A stretch of DNA of 44,922 nucleotides, taken from assembly GCA_019745775.1 (NCBI GenBank), contig JAIESR010000043.1, forward strand, positions 1 through 44,922, in the 5' to 3' direction. Positions 7,575 to 16,264 of this stretch are shown here, in pieces; positions within the stretch are counted from its first letter, which is position 1, and each line of letters begins with the position of its first letter. Origin of the DNA: Xanthobacteraceae bacterium (GTDB lineage: Bacteria; Pseudomonadota; Alphaproteobacteria; Rhizobiales; Xanthobacteraceae). The notes below the pieces were generated by a model, which did no database searches, was not told the DNA's origin, and saw only the letters and a program-made list of their open reading frames with translations. The translations under genes and the position numbers were made by a program.

Positions 7575-9317
7575 ATGCAGGAGATCGTCCGCAGCAAAGA
7601 CGTCGCCCCCGAGCTCGATCCGATCACGCTCGATCCGATCACGCTCGAGGTGATCCGCCACGGCCTCGTCTCGATCACCAACCAGATCGACGCCAACATC
7701 AAGCGGACGGCGTTCAGTCCCTACATTTATGAATACAACGACTTCGCGGTCGGCTTGGTCGGCGCCGACGGACAATTGATCGCGCAATGCACCGGCGGCA
7801 TGCCGCCGTTCGTCGCGGATTCCGTCGGCATGGCGGTGCGCGACGGTATCCAGATTTACGGCAAGGCGCGGCTGCATCACGGCGACGTCGTGCTCTGCAA
7901 CCACGCCGCCGTGCAGGGCCAGCATCTCAACAACACCGTAATGTACACGCCGATCTATGTCGGCCCCGGGCGTTCGACCTTGATCGGCTTCTTCGCGATC
8001 AACGTGCACTGGATCGAGATCGGCGGCATCCAGAGCAACTCGACCGACATCTTCATGGAGGGCCTGCAGCTCCGCTCGATCAAGCTGTGGTCGAAGGGCG
8101 AGCCGATCGAAGAGGTCTACCGCATCATCGAGAACAACACCCGGATGCCGAACGAGCTGATGGGTGACATCGCCGCGCAGCTCGCGGGTTGCCTGCTCGG
8201 GCGCGATCTCACCGCCGAGCTCGCCGAGAAATACGGCGTGGCCGCGTTCAACGGCGCGGTCGAACGCATCCTCGATCAGTCGGAGGCCGCCGCCCGCGCG
8301 TTCATTCGCGCGATGCCGGACGGCGTCTATCGCTGCGACACCTGGCTCGACAACGATCGCTCCGGCTCGGACGAGCCGGTGCCGATCAAGGTGAAGGTGA
8401 TCGTCGAAGGCGACGAGCTGACGGTCGATTTCTCCGAGATCGCCGGGCAGGCCAAGGGCGCGATCAATTCCGGCTACTACGGCGGCGGCCAGACCATCGC
8501 GCGCGTCGCCTTCAAGTACCTGATGGGCGCCGGCGAGATGGCGAACGAAGGCACGTTCCGCCCGATCAAACTGGTCCTTCCTCTTGGAAAGCTGATCAGC
8601 GCCGATCCGACCGCGCCGATGTTCATGTACCCGACGCCGTTCCCGACCGTGATCGACGCCGTGATCAAGGCGCTGGAGAACGCGCTGCCGTCGCGCGTGC
8701 CGGGCGGGCATTTCGGCACTCATTCGGGCGTGCGCTTCTACGGCCGCCGCGCCGACGGCTCGTTCTTCGATACCCACGACTCCGGCCACGGCGGCTGGGG
8801 CGCCTGCGCGACCCACGATGGCGCCGGCCCGTTCCGCACCATGGCGCATGGCGACACCCGCATCATCCCTCTGGAATTGCAGGAGTCGCTGATGCCGTTC
8901 CGGATCGAGTCGTTCTCGCTGCGCGAGGATTCCGCAGGCGCCGGCAAATTCCGCGGCGGGCTCGGATTCCGCAAATGCTATCGCATCCTGCGGCCGTGCC
9001 TGCTCGGCACCAATCTCGACCGCACCAAATTCCCGCCCTGGGGCGTGCAAGGCGGCAAGGACGCGAAGCCCGGGCGCTTCATGCTGACCAAGGCCGGCGC
9101 GACGACCGAGCAGAGCGTCGAGAAGGAAAACGCCTACAAGCTCGAGCCCGGCGATCTCGTGTCGGTCGAGACCGGCGGGGGCGGCGGCTATGGCGCGCCG
9201 TCGGAACGCGCGCTCGAGCTCATCCAGCGCGATCTCGACGGCGGCTACGTTACGCGCGCCGCCGCCGAGCGCGACTACGGCGTGCGCGTCGGTGCAGACG
9301 GCAAGGCGCGGCGATAA
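7575..9317 (+). CDS. hyuB: Hydantoinase/oxoprolinase family protein, subunit B (HyuB), copy 1
   Basis: A 580-residue HyuB subunit (hydantoinase B/oxoprolinase family). Recognisable parts are SITNQIDANIKRTAFS near the N-terminus, HHGDVVLCNHA, GGHFGTHSG, and the C-terminal glycine-rich VETGGGGGYG. ATG 7575 is chosen; an ATG at 7557 would overlap hyuA by 16 bp. Near codons 17-26 a 15-bp unit is repeated in tandem (LDPITLDPITLE), which the second hyuB lacks. With hyuA it should form the cytoplasmic ATP-dependent heteromer. An ABC binding protein follows 81 bp downstream. Confidence 0.9.
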   Translation: MQEIVRSKDVAPELDPITLDPITLEVIRHGLVSITNQIDANIKRTAFSPYIYEYNDFAVGLVGADGQLIAQCTGGMPPFVADSVGMAVRDGIQIYGKARLHHGDVVLCNHAAVQGQHLNNTVMYTPIYVGPGRSTLIGFFAINVHWIEIGGIQSNSTDIFMEGLQLRSIKLWSKGEPIEEVYRIIENNTRMPNELMGDIAAQLAGCLLGRDLTAELAEKYGVAAFNGAVERILDQSEAAARAFIRAMPDGVYRCDTWLDNDRSGSDEPVPIKVKVIVEGDELTVDFSEIAGQAKGAINSGYYGGGQTIARVAFKYLMGAGEMANEGTFRPIKLVLPLGKLISADPTAPMFMYPTPFPTVIDAVIKALENALPSRVPGGHFGTHSGVRFYGRRADGSFFDTHDSGHGGWGACATHDGAGPFRTMAHGDTRIIPLELQESLMPFRIESFSLREDSAGAGKFRGGLGFRKCYRILRPCLLGTNLDRTKFPPWGVQGGKDAKPGRFMLTKAGATTEQSVEKENAYKLEPGDLVSVETGGGGGYGAPSERALELIQRDLDGGYVTRAAAERDYGVRVGADGKARR

Positions 9318-9398
9318 GCGCATTGCCAGCGAGTATCCGCCGCGATCGAAGCTGGCGTAGAATGCCCGGCACAAGCCGGGAACAATGGGGAGGTTGCC

Positions 9399-10484
9399 GT
9401 GTCCAGTCTCGTGCTGCGCCTGTCGAGCCTGGCTGTCGCCGGCCTTGTTGCCGTCGGGGGAGCCGCTGCTGCGTCCGCCCAAGGCATGAGCCCAGCGCTC
9501 AAGGAGCTTGCCGCCGCCGCCAACAAGGAAGGATCGCTCACGCTCTCCTGGAGCGGCTCGACCTTCGCCGGCATCCAGGGCGCGGCCCGCTACCAGGCCG
9601 CCATCAACAAGATGTTCGGCACCAATATCCGGGTCAATTTCCTGCCGGGGCCGGACATGGCGCGGATCGCGAACCAGCTCGCGACCGAGTTCACCGCCAA
9701 TCAGCGCGCCCATGTCGACCTCCTGCTCGGCGCGTCGCCGCAGCTCACGCCGCTGGTGAAGATCGACTTCTTCGAGCGCGTCGACTGGAAGCAATACCTG
9801 CCCGGCCGCATCACCGACCAGATGATCGAGCTCGACGGCCGCATCATCCGCATCGTCACCGGGCTCTCGGGCGCGACCTACAATTCACGTCTGGCGCCGA
9901 TGAAGCCCACAACGTTGGCCGATTTCCTGCGGCCGGAATGGAAGGGCAAGATCGCCTCGACGCCCTACTCCGCCGGCTTCGACGTGCTCTATGCCGCCGA
10001 CGTCTGGGGCAAGGAGAGGACCACCGAGTACGTCACCAAGCTGTCGTCGCAGATCACCGGCCTGATCCGCTGCGGCGAGGCCGAGCGCATCGCGACCGGC
10101 GAGTATCTCGCGCTGGTGATGGACTGCACCGGCCAGGACGCCCTGCAATGGCAGGAGAAGGGCGCGCCGGTCGGCCAGATGATGCCGCTCGACGCGGCGC
10201 AACTGCGCTACTACTACTTCGCCATTCCGAAGAACGCGCGGCATCCCAACGCCGCGAAGCTCTACAGCGTGTTCCAGATGACGGAAGAAGGCCAGCGCCT
10301 CTCCTACGACACCTGGAAGACCGACCTGCATTTCCTCCCGGGCTCGCGCATGGGCAAGATGGTCGACGGCTACATGCAGCAGAAGGTCCCGTTCAAGGAA
10401 GTCACCGTGGAATGGCAGTTGCAGCACCCGGAGATCAACACCGGCCGCAGCGAGCTGATCAAGATCCTGACCACCAAGCGGTAG
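9399..10484 (+). CDS. ABC transporter periplasmic binding protein (Fe-type/SBP_bac family)
   Basis: A 361-residue exported binding protein. The signal peptide is residues 1-28, ending ASAQ. The GTG start has GGGGAGG six bases upstream. The body follows the iron-type extracellular binding fold (LAAAANKEGSLTLSW, TLADFLRPEWKGKIA, FYFAIPKNARHPNAAKL-like segments). Many members bind organic ligands rather than Fe(III), and no tyrosine pattern proving iron binding is evident. Its partner permease lies 149 bp on, past a palindromic repeat. Position between hyu genes suggests uptake of the hyu substrate. Confidence 0.82.
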   Translation: MSSLVLRLSSLAVAGLVAVGGAAAASAQGMSPALKELAAAANKEGSLTLSWSGSTFAGIQGAARYQAAINKMFGTNIRVNFLPGPDMARIANQLATEFTANQRAHVDLLLGASPQLTPLVKIDFFERVDWKQYLPGRITDQMIELDGRIIRIVTGLSGATYNSRLAPMKPTTLADFLRPEWKGKIASTPYSAGFDVLYAADVWGKERTTEYVTKLSSQITGLIRCGEAERIATGEYLALVMDCTGQDALQWQEKGAPVGQMMPLDAAQLRYYYFAIPKNARHPNAAKLYSVFQMTEEGQRLSYDTWKTDLHFLPGSRMGKMVDGYMQQKVPFKEVTVEWQLQHPEINTGRSELIKILTTKR

Positions 10485-10514
10485 CGGATGTTTCGTTCGG
10501 ATCGCGTTCTCTCT

Positions 10515-10592
10515 CCGCTCGTCCCCGCGAAGGCGGGGACCCAGGAGCCACAAAGGAAGATTCTGGATTCCCGCTTACGCGGGAATGAGCGG
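10515..10592. repeat. Palindromic intergenic repeat, copy C (complete, two stems)
   Basis: The reverse complement of this 78-bp element matches copy B almost base for base in its stems, spacer (AGAATCTTCCTTTGTGGCTC) and ends. It splits the binding-protein gene from its permease, so it may process or attenuate the message, giving more binding protein than permease. That role is inference. Confidence 0.8.
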
Positions 10593-10633
10593 TGGAGAGA
10601 CCGAATCCAACAAGTGCAACCTAACACCGCCTG

Positions 10634-12364
10634 ATGTCGACCATCGCCGGACCCGCAACGCAACGCCGTAACTTCGACCTCCTCCCGGCGGCGATGCTCG
10701 TCGCCGTCATCGGCACGAGCGTCATCGTCCTCGGCCATCTCGTGGTGGTGCTGTGGCTGAGCTTCAGCGACGGCACGCCCGGCACCGGCCTCGTCTACAC
10801 GCCCGCCAACTACACGGAAGTGTTCTCCGACGCGCGCACCTATACGGTGCTGATCGACACATTCCTGTTCGCGTTCGTATCGCTGGCGGTGGCGCTCGGC
10901 ATCGGCATCCCGATCGCCTGGATCGCGGAGCGCACCGACTTCCGCGCCAAGACGCTGCTGTTCACGCTGATGGCGGTCGGGCTCCTGATCCCGGGCTTCG
11001 CGGTCGCGATGGGCTGGCTGTTCCTGCTGCACCCGCGCATCGGCCTCATCAACCAGCTGTTCCAGATCGTATTCGGCATGCCCTCGCCGTTCTCGATCAC
11101 GACGATCCTCGGCATGGGCTGGGTGCAGGGGCTCAACCTCGCGCCGCTCGCCTTCATCATGACGGCCGCCGTCTTCCGCTCCATGGACCCGTCCATGGAG
11201 GAAGCCGCCGAGGTGCACGGCGCGGCGCCGCTGCGCGTGTTGCGCGCCATCACCGTGCGCCTCGCCTGGCCCGGCATCATGGCGGCGTCGATCTACGTGT
11301 TCATGACCGCGTTCGCGGCCTTCGACGTACCGGCCATCATCGGCTGGGGCAATCGCATCTTCACGTTCTCGACCTATCTCTACCTGCTGCTCAATCCGCA
11401 GGACGTGCTGCCGCGCTACGGGCTTGCCGCCGCGCTCTCGACCATCGCGTTGGTGATCGCCGCGGCGGCGAGCTGGTGGTACGGCACGATGCATCAGCGC
11501 TCGCGCCAGTTCGCGGTGGTCACCGGCAAGGCCTACCGGCCCGCGCTCAAGCCGCTCGGCCGCCGCGCCATCGCCGCCTGGTGCTTCATCGGCGCCTATC
11601 TGCTGCTCAGCAAGATCATGCCGCTCATTCTGCTCGCTTACGCCTCAGGGCTGCCGTTCTTCCAGCTCCCGAGCGCCATGGCGTTCTCGACCATGTCGTT
11701 GACGCATTACGCAACGCTGCCATGGGACCTCGTGTTCCGCGCGGTCAGCAACACGCTCGTGCTCGCCGTCCTGGTGCCGACCGTGACGCTCGCGCTCAGC
11801 CTCGCCTTCTCCTGGATCGTCTTGCGTTCGCGCGTTCCCGGCCGCGCCGGCTTCGATTTCATCGCCTTCCTGCCGCACGCGGTGCCGAGCATCATCTTCG
11901 GTGTCGGCGCGCTGCTGCTCACGCTGTTCGTGCTCCAGCGGGCGCTGCCGCTCTACGGCACCATCTGGATACTCTTGATCGTGTTCGTGATCGCGCGCAT
12001 CAGCTACGGCACGCGCATGACCAATTCCGGCCTGATCCAGATCCATGCCGAGCTGGAAGAGTCCGCGCTGGTGAGCGGCGCCTCGACCTGGGAGGCGTTC
12101 CGCCGCGTCACCATTCCGCTGCTGGCGCCGACGCTGCTCTATGCCTGGCTCTGGATCGCGCTGCTGACCTTCCGGGAGCTGACGCTCGCCGTGATCCTGT
12201 CGACCGCCGACAACCTCACCTTCCCGGTGGTGGTGTGGAGCCTGTGGCTCGGCGGCGGGCTCGGCCAGGCCTCCGCGCTTGCCATGGTCATGCTATTGAT
12301 GATGACACCCCTGATCGCGGTCTACTGGCTGATCGCGCGCCGGCAGGGCTTGGTCGCGGACTGA
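10634..12364 (+). CDS. ABC transporter permease, two fused inner-membrane domains (Fe-type)
   Basis: A 576-residue permease with about twelve hydrophobic segments in two homologous halves, like FbpB/AfuB-type iron permeases. Each half carries an EAA loop that docks the ATPase: EEAAEVHGAAPLRVLRA near residue 190 and EESALVSGASTWEAFRR near residue 474. It should form the whole membrane channel for the binding protein at 9399. No ATPase gene is present in this cluster or elsewhere in the window, so the energy subunit must be shared or encoded elsewhere. The Shine-Dalgarno sequence is weak. hyuB copy 2 follows after 11 bp. Confidence 0.9.
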   Translation: MSTIAGPATQRRNFDLLPAAMLVAVIGTSVIVLGHLVVVLWLSFSDGTPGTGLVYTPANYTEVFSDARTYTVLIDTFLFAFVSLAVALGIGIPIAWIAERTDFRAKTLLFTLMAVGLLIPGFAVAMGWLFLLHPRIGLINQLFQIVFGMPSPFSITTILGMGWVQGLNLAPLAFIMTAAVFRSMDPSMEEAAEVHGAAPLRVLRAITVRLAWPGIMAASIYVFMTAFAAFDVPAIIGWGNRIFTFSTYLYLLLNPQDVLPRYGLAAALSTIALVIAAAASWWYGTMHQRSRQFAVVTGKAYRPALKPLGRRAIAAWCFIGAYLLLSKIMPLILLAYASGLPFFQLPSAMAFSTMSLTHYATLPWDLVFRAVSNTLVLAVLVPTVTLALSLAFSWIVLRSRVPGRAGFDFIAFLPHAVPSIIFGVGALLLTLFVLQRALPLYGTIWILLIVFVIARISYGTRMTNSGLIQIHAELEESALVSGASTWEAFRRVTIPLLAPTLLYAWLWIALLTFRELTLAVILSTADNLTFPVVVWSLWLGGGLGQASALAMVMLLMMTPLIAVYWLIARRQGLVAD

Positions 12365-12375
12365 CGACGAAGAAG

Positions 12376-14121
12376 ATGCAAGAAGCGCTCAACCACAAGC
12401 ATGCCGCGCACGCGATCGATCCGATCACGCTCGAGGTGGTCCGCCATGCGATGGTGTCGATCACCAACCAGATCGACGCCAATATCAAGCGCACGGCGTT
12501 TTCCGCCTACATCTACGAATACAACGATTTCGCCGTCGGACTGACCGACGCCGACGGCATGCTGGTCGCGCAATGCACCGGCGGCATGCCGCCGTTCGTC
12601 GCCGACTCCGTCGGCATGGCTGTCCGCGACGGCCTCCATATCTACGGTAAGGAGCGGCTGCACCACGGCGATGTGGTGCTCTGCAACCACGCCGCCGTGC
12701 AGGGCCAGCACCTCAACAATACGGTGATGTACACGCCGATCCACGCCGGGGCGAGCCGCGACGCGCTGGTCGGCTTCTTCGCCATCAATGTGCACTGGAT
12801 CGACATCGGTGGCTGCGTGCCGCACTCGACCGACATCTTCATGGAGGGGCTGCAGCTCCGCTCGATCAAGCTCATGTCGAAGGGCGAGCCGATCGAGGAG
12901 GTCTACCGCATCATCGAGAACAACACGCGCCAGCCGGTCGAGCTGATGGGCGACATCGCCGCGCAGCTCGCCGGCTGTCTGCTCGGCCGCGATCTCATCG
13001 CCGCGCTGGTCGACAAGTACGGCGCCGAGACGTTCGAACGCGCGGTCGACGTCATCCTCGAACAGTCGGAGGCGGCGGCGCGCGCACTGATCCGCTCGAT
13101 GCCGGACGGCACCTACACGTCGGAAACGTTCCTCGACAACGACCGCGCCGGCGACGAGCCGCTGCCGATCCGGATCAAGGTCGTCGTCGCGGGCGACGAG
13201 ATGACCATCGACTATTCCGGCATCGCCGGCCAGGTGAAAGGCCCGATCAATTCCGGCTGGTTCGGCGGCGGCCAGACCACCGCGCGCGTCGCCTTCAAAT
13301 ACCTGATGGGCGCCGGCGAGATGGCGAACGAGGGAACGTTCCGCCCGCTGAAGCTGATCCTGCCGCCGGGCAAGATACTGAGCGCCGATCCGACCGCCCC
13401 GATGGGCAACTACTCGACACCGTTCCCCACCGTGATCGATGCCGTCATCAAGGCGCTGGAGAAAGCATTGCCGGCGCGCGTCCCGGGCGGCCACTTCGGC
13501 ACCCATTCCGGCGTGCGCTTCCACGGCCGCCGCGCCGACGGCGCGTTCTTCGGCACGCACGATTCAGGCCATGGCGGCTGGGGCGCCTGCGCGACCCACG
13601 ACGGCGCCGGCCCGTTCCGCACCATGGCGCATGGCGACACCCGCATCATCCCGCTCGAATTGCAGGAAACCTACCTGCCGGTGCGGATCGAGGCGTTTTC
13701 GCTGCGCGAAGATTCCGGCGGCGCCGGCGAATTCCGCGGCGGGCTCGGCTTCCGCAAGCGCTACCGGATGCTCGCACCCTGCGGCCTGCAAACCAATCTC
13801 GACCGCACCAAGTTTCCGCCCTGGGGCGTGCAAGGCGGCAAGCCAGGCGAACCCGGCCGTTTCTTGCTGGTAGAAGGCGCCACCGGCCGCGAACGGCCGA
13901 TCGAGAAAGAGAAAGGCCTCCAGCTCAAGGCCGGCGATCTGGTCAGCGTCGAAACCGGCGGTGGCGGCGGCTACGGCCCGCCGCAGGCGAGGACATTGGA
14001 GCGCATTCAACGCGATCTCGATGGCGGGTATGTTTCCAAGGCGGCGGCGGAACGCGACTATGGCGTCACCGTCGGCACCGACGGCAAGGCGCGGCGAGAG
14101 ACGATGGACGACAGAAAATGA
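12376..14121 (+). CDS. hyuB: Hydantoinase/oxoprolinase family protein, subunit B, copy 2 (no adjacent subunit A)
   Basis: A 581-residue paralogue of the hyuB at 7575. By eye most residues are identical along the full length, including ITNQIDANIKRTAFS, QGQHLNNTVMYTPI, FMEGLQLRSIKL and VETGGGGGYG. The frame extends far upstream through the permease gene, but similarity begins at this ATG. It has no hyuA of its own, so it either shares the upstream HyuA as an alternative partner or is a retained duplicate. Its stop overlaps the start of the next tctC by 4 bp (ATGA), showing co-translation. Confidence 0.9.
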   Translation: MQEALNHKHAAHAIDPITLEVVRHAMVSITNQIDANIKRTAFSAYIYEYNDFAVGLTDADGMLVAQCTGGMPPFVADSVGMAVRDGLHIYGKERLHHGDVVLCNHAAVQGQHLNNTVMYTPIHAGASRDALVGFFAINVHWIDIGGCVPHSTDIFMEGLQLRSIKLMSKGEPIEEVYRIIENNTRQPVELMGDIAAQLAGCLLGRDLIAALVDKYGAETFERAVDVILEQSEAAARALIRSMPDGTYTSETFLDNDRAGDEPLPIRIKVVVAGDEMTIDYSGIAGQVKGPINSGWFGGGQTTARVAFKYLMGAGEMANEGTFRPLKLILPPGKILSADPTAPMGNYSTPFPTVIDAVIKALEKALPARVPGGHFGTHSGVRFHGRRADGAFFGTHDSGHGGWGACATHDGAGPFRTMAHGDTRIIPLELQETYLPVRIEAFSLREDSGGAGEFRGGLGFRKRYRMLAPCGLQTNLDRTKFPPWGVQGGKPGEPGRFLLVEGATGRERPIEKEKGLQLKAGDLVSVETGGGGGYGPPQARTLERIQRDLDGGYVSKAAAERDYGVTVGTDGKARRETMDDRK

Positions 14122-15164
14122 ACGTGCGGCGAATTCCTGCGGCTCTGGCGATCGGCATCCTCGGCGTGCTGGCGGCGCTGCCATCGACGCGCGCCGAGAC
14201 CGTCGAAGAATTCTATCGCGGCAAGACCATCAAGATGTATGTCGGCACCGGCCCCGGCGCCGGTGCGGTGAGCGGCTATCCGATGGCGCTGGCGCCGGTG
14301 ATCCGCAAATACATCCCCGGCAACCCGAATCTCGTCGTTTCGCACATGCCGGGCGCCGGCGGCATCAAGGCCGCGACCTATATCGAGCGCGTCGCGCCGC
14401 AGGACGGCACCGCCTGGGGCTTCATCACCCGCGGTTTCATGCTGGCGCCGCTGCTCAAGCTGCCGCAGGCGGACTTCGAGCCGGCGAAATTCAATTGGAT
14501 CGGCAGTCCGGCCCGCACCGTGTCGATGGGGCTGGTGTGGAACGCACATACAAAGGTACGCACCATCCAGGACGCCATGCGCGAGGAGGTCGTGGTCGGC
14601 GCCACCTCGATCGCGCAGGATACCGGCATCTATCCGCGCGCGCTCAACCAGATCGCCGGCACCAAATTCAAGATCGTCACCGGCTACGCCGGCCTCGGCG
14701 CGGTCGACATTGCGCTTCAGCGCGGCGAAGTACAGGGCAAGGTCGGGTCGACCTGGGGCTCGCTCAACTCCGGCTCCAGCGCGCACTGGGTCAAGGACAA
14801 GATCGTCACCGTGCTGGTTCAGCTCGGCGTGAAGAAATCGCCCGACATCCCCGCCGAGGTACCGCTCGGCCTCGATCTCGCCAGGACGCCGGAAGACCGG
14901 CAGGTGCTCGAAGTGCTGTGCGCCCCGGGTGCGACAGGCTATCCCTCGTTCATGGGTCCGGGCGTGCCAAGGGACCGCGTCGAGGCGATCCGCCGCGCCT
15001 ACGTACTCGCGATGAAGGATCCGGATTTCGCCGAGGCGCTGCGCAAGCAGAGCCTCGAGCTCGATCCGATCGGCGCTGACGAGCTCACCGGCATCGTGCG
15101 CGGCATCTACGCGATGCCGGAAGCCGCCGTGACGCGGGCGCGCGAGCTGCTGCCGTCGCTCTGA
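14118..15164 (+). CDS. Bug/TctC-type periplasmic binding protein (IPGNP subgroup)
   Basis: A 348-residue binding protein with signal peptide 1-26 (PSTRAE). It has the subgroup signature KYIPGNPNLVVSHMPGAGG, then ERVAPQDGT and FNWIGSPAR. The start ATG overlaps the hyuB stop (ATGA). It closes the hyuA-hyuB-ABC-hyuB operon, so this island has two kinds of uptake protein, ABC and TTT. It converges on the minus-strand gene at 15170 with a 5-bp gap between stops. Confidence 0.87.
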   Translation: MNVRRIPAALAIGILGVLAALPSTRAETVEEFYRGKTIKMYVGTGPGAGAVSGYPMALAPVIRKYIPGNPNLVVSHMPGAGGIKAATYIERVAPQDGTAWGFITRGFMLAPLLKLPQADFEPAKFNWIGSPARTVSMGLVWNAHTKVRTIQDAMREEVVVGATSIAQDTGIYPRALNQIAGTKFKIVTGYAGLGAVDIALQRGEVQGKVGSTWGSLNSGSSAHWVKDKIVTVLVQLGVKKSPDIPAEVPLGLDLARTPEDRQVLEVLCAPGATGYPSFMGPGVPRDRVEAIRRAYVLAMKDPDFAEALRKQSLELDPIGADELTGIVRGIYAMPEAAVTRARELLPSL

Positions 15165-15169
15165 AGGGG

Positions 15170-16063
15170 CTACAGCCCGAGGATCTTGCGGGTGTCCTCG
15201 AACAGCTCGTCGACCGTGAAGCGGCGCTGGATCAGGCCCTGCTTGAAGCAGATCTCGATGATCAGCTCGAGCGCCTTGCGGTTCGGCTCGATGCCGAAGC
15301 GCAGCGGGTCGTCGGGCGTGCCGTCGGTCGGGAGCTTCGCCGCGCGCTTGCTCTCCTGCAGCATGCGGTAGAGCTCTTTCACCACGTCCGGACGCGAATT
15401 CGCGACCGTGTCGCGCACCACCGTCATGTGATTGATCGGCACGCCGCCGTTCTTCGCCGCCCAGGCACGGGCGGCGCCTTCGGCATCGGGGATCAGGTGC
15501 TTGAGGCGCGGATCGGGCAGATGGTCGCCAACGATCGCGGCGTCGAGCTCGCCGTCGAGCAGCATCTTGGCGATCTCCTTGCCGGGTGCCGCGCGCGTCG
15601 CGGTGGGCGGGTCCTTGTATTCCGCCACATGCGGATCCTCGAACGTCACCCACTTCACGCTGTCGAGGTCGACGCCGTAATCCTGCGCCAGGATGCCCCG
15701 CACCCAGGTCGCGGTGGTGACCGAATAGGCGCGCAGGCCGACGCGCTTGCCGTTGAGGCCCTGCGGGCGCAGCGGCCCCTTTTCCGGGTTGTAGGCGATG
15801 GTGTGGTGCTGGCCGCGGCCGACCACCGGCGCCGGCAGCAGGAGATATGGCGTGCCGTAATTCTTGGCCTGCAGATAGGTGACGATCGCGAGCTCGCCGA
15901 AATCGAACTCCTTGTCGCGCACCATCCGCTTGAACGCGGTGTTCGCCACTTTCACGTCGGCGAACTGGAAATCGACCAGCGGCGACGAGACCTCACCCTT
16001 CTTCAACGCGATCGCGTTCTTGTAATCGGCCAGCAGTGCCTTCAGCGTGATCTTGTCAGCCAT
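15170..16063 (-). CDS. 4,5-dihydroxyphthalate decarboxylase-like protein (solute-binding fold, no leader)
   Basis: A 297-residue protein. KRVGLRAYSVTTATWVRGIL followed by YGVDLDSVKWVTFEDPHVAEY is the hallmark of the 4,5-dihydroxyphthalate decarboxylase group, which shares the fold of ABC binding proteins. FKRMVRDKEFDFGELAIVTY is the typical N-terminal part. It has no signal peptide, which favours a cytoplasmic enzyme over a transport protein. AAGGGG lies 9 nt before the ATG. It is the last gene of a long minus-strand run. A role in removing a ring carboxyl is inferred from the family; a non-catalytic ligand binder is the alternative. Confidence 0.7.
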   Translation of the reverse strand: MADKITLKALLADYKNAIALKKGEVSSPLVDFQFADVKVANTAFKRMVRDKEFDFGELAIVTYLQAKNYGTPYLLLPAPVVGRGQHHTIAYNPEKGPLRPQGLNGKRVGLRAYSVTTATWVRGILAQDYGVDLDSVKWVTFEDPHVAEYKDPPTATRAAPGKEIAKMLLDGELDAAIVGDHLPDPRLKHLIPDAEGAARAWAAKNGGVPINHMTVVRDTVANSRPDVVKELYRMLQESKRAAKLPTDGTPDDPLRFGIEPNRKALELIIEICFKQGLIQRRFTVDELFEDTRKILGL

Positions 16064-16115
16064 CCAACGATCCCCTTAGAGCAGATTCCGTTCTTGATGA
16101 AACATTCGCGATCCT

Positions 16116-16238
16116 GTGTCCCGGGCGCAGCGCAGCATGAAATGATGCGCTGCTGACCCGGGACCGTATCGAATACCGCCTTTGTAACGGCCCCGGCTCG
16201 GCGGTGCATCACTTCGTGTTGCACCGCGTCCGGGACAC
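16116..16238. repeat. Nested palindromic intergenic repeat
   Basis: GTCCCGGG (16118-16125) pairs with CCCGGGAC (16157-16164) and encloses GCAGCGCA/TGCGCTGC. A second hairpin, GCGGTGCA (16201) with TGCACCGC (16220), follows. Outer GTGTCCCGG and CCGGGACAC (16230-16238) pair across the whole element. It fills the 201-bp gap between two minus-strand genes and looks like a dispersed repeat of this bacterial group. Confidence 0.65.
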
Positions 16239-16264
16239 GCGATTCAGTTCGACCGGAACATGCT

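Noticed and set aside
5389-9794. Two very long antisense frames across hyuA and hyuB (over 700 codons each)
   Set aside because: Low-complexity basic composition and no motif; hyuA and hyuB on the plus strand have full family signatures.
8189-10588. Long plus-strand frame overlapping hyuB and the ABC binding protein
   Set aside because: Arg-rich shadow in a different frame from two recognised proteins, with no ribosome site or domain.
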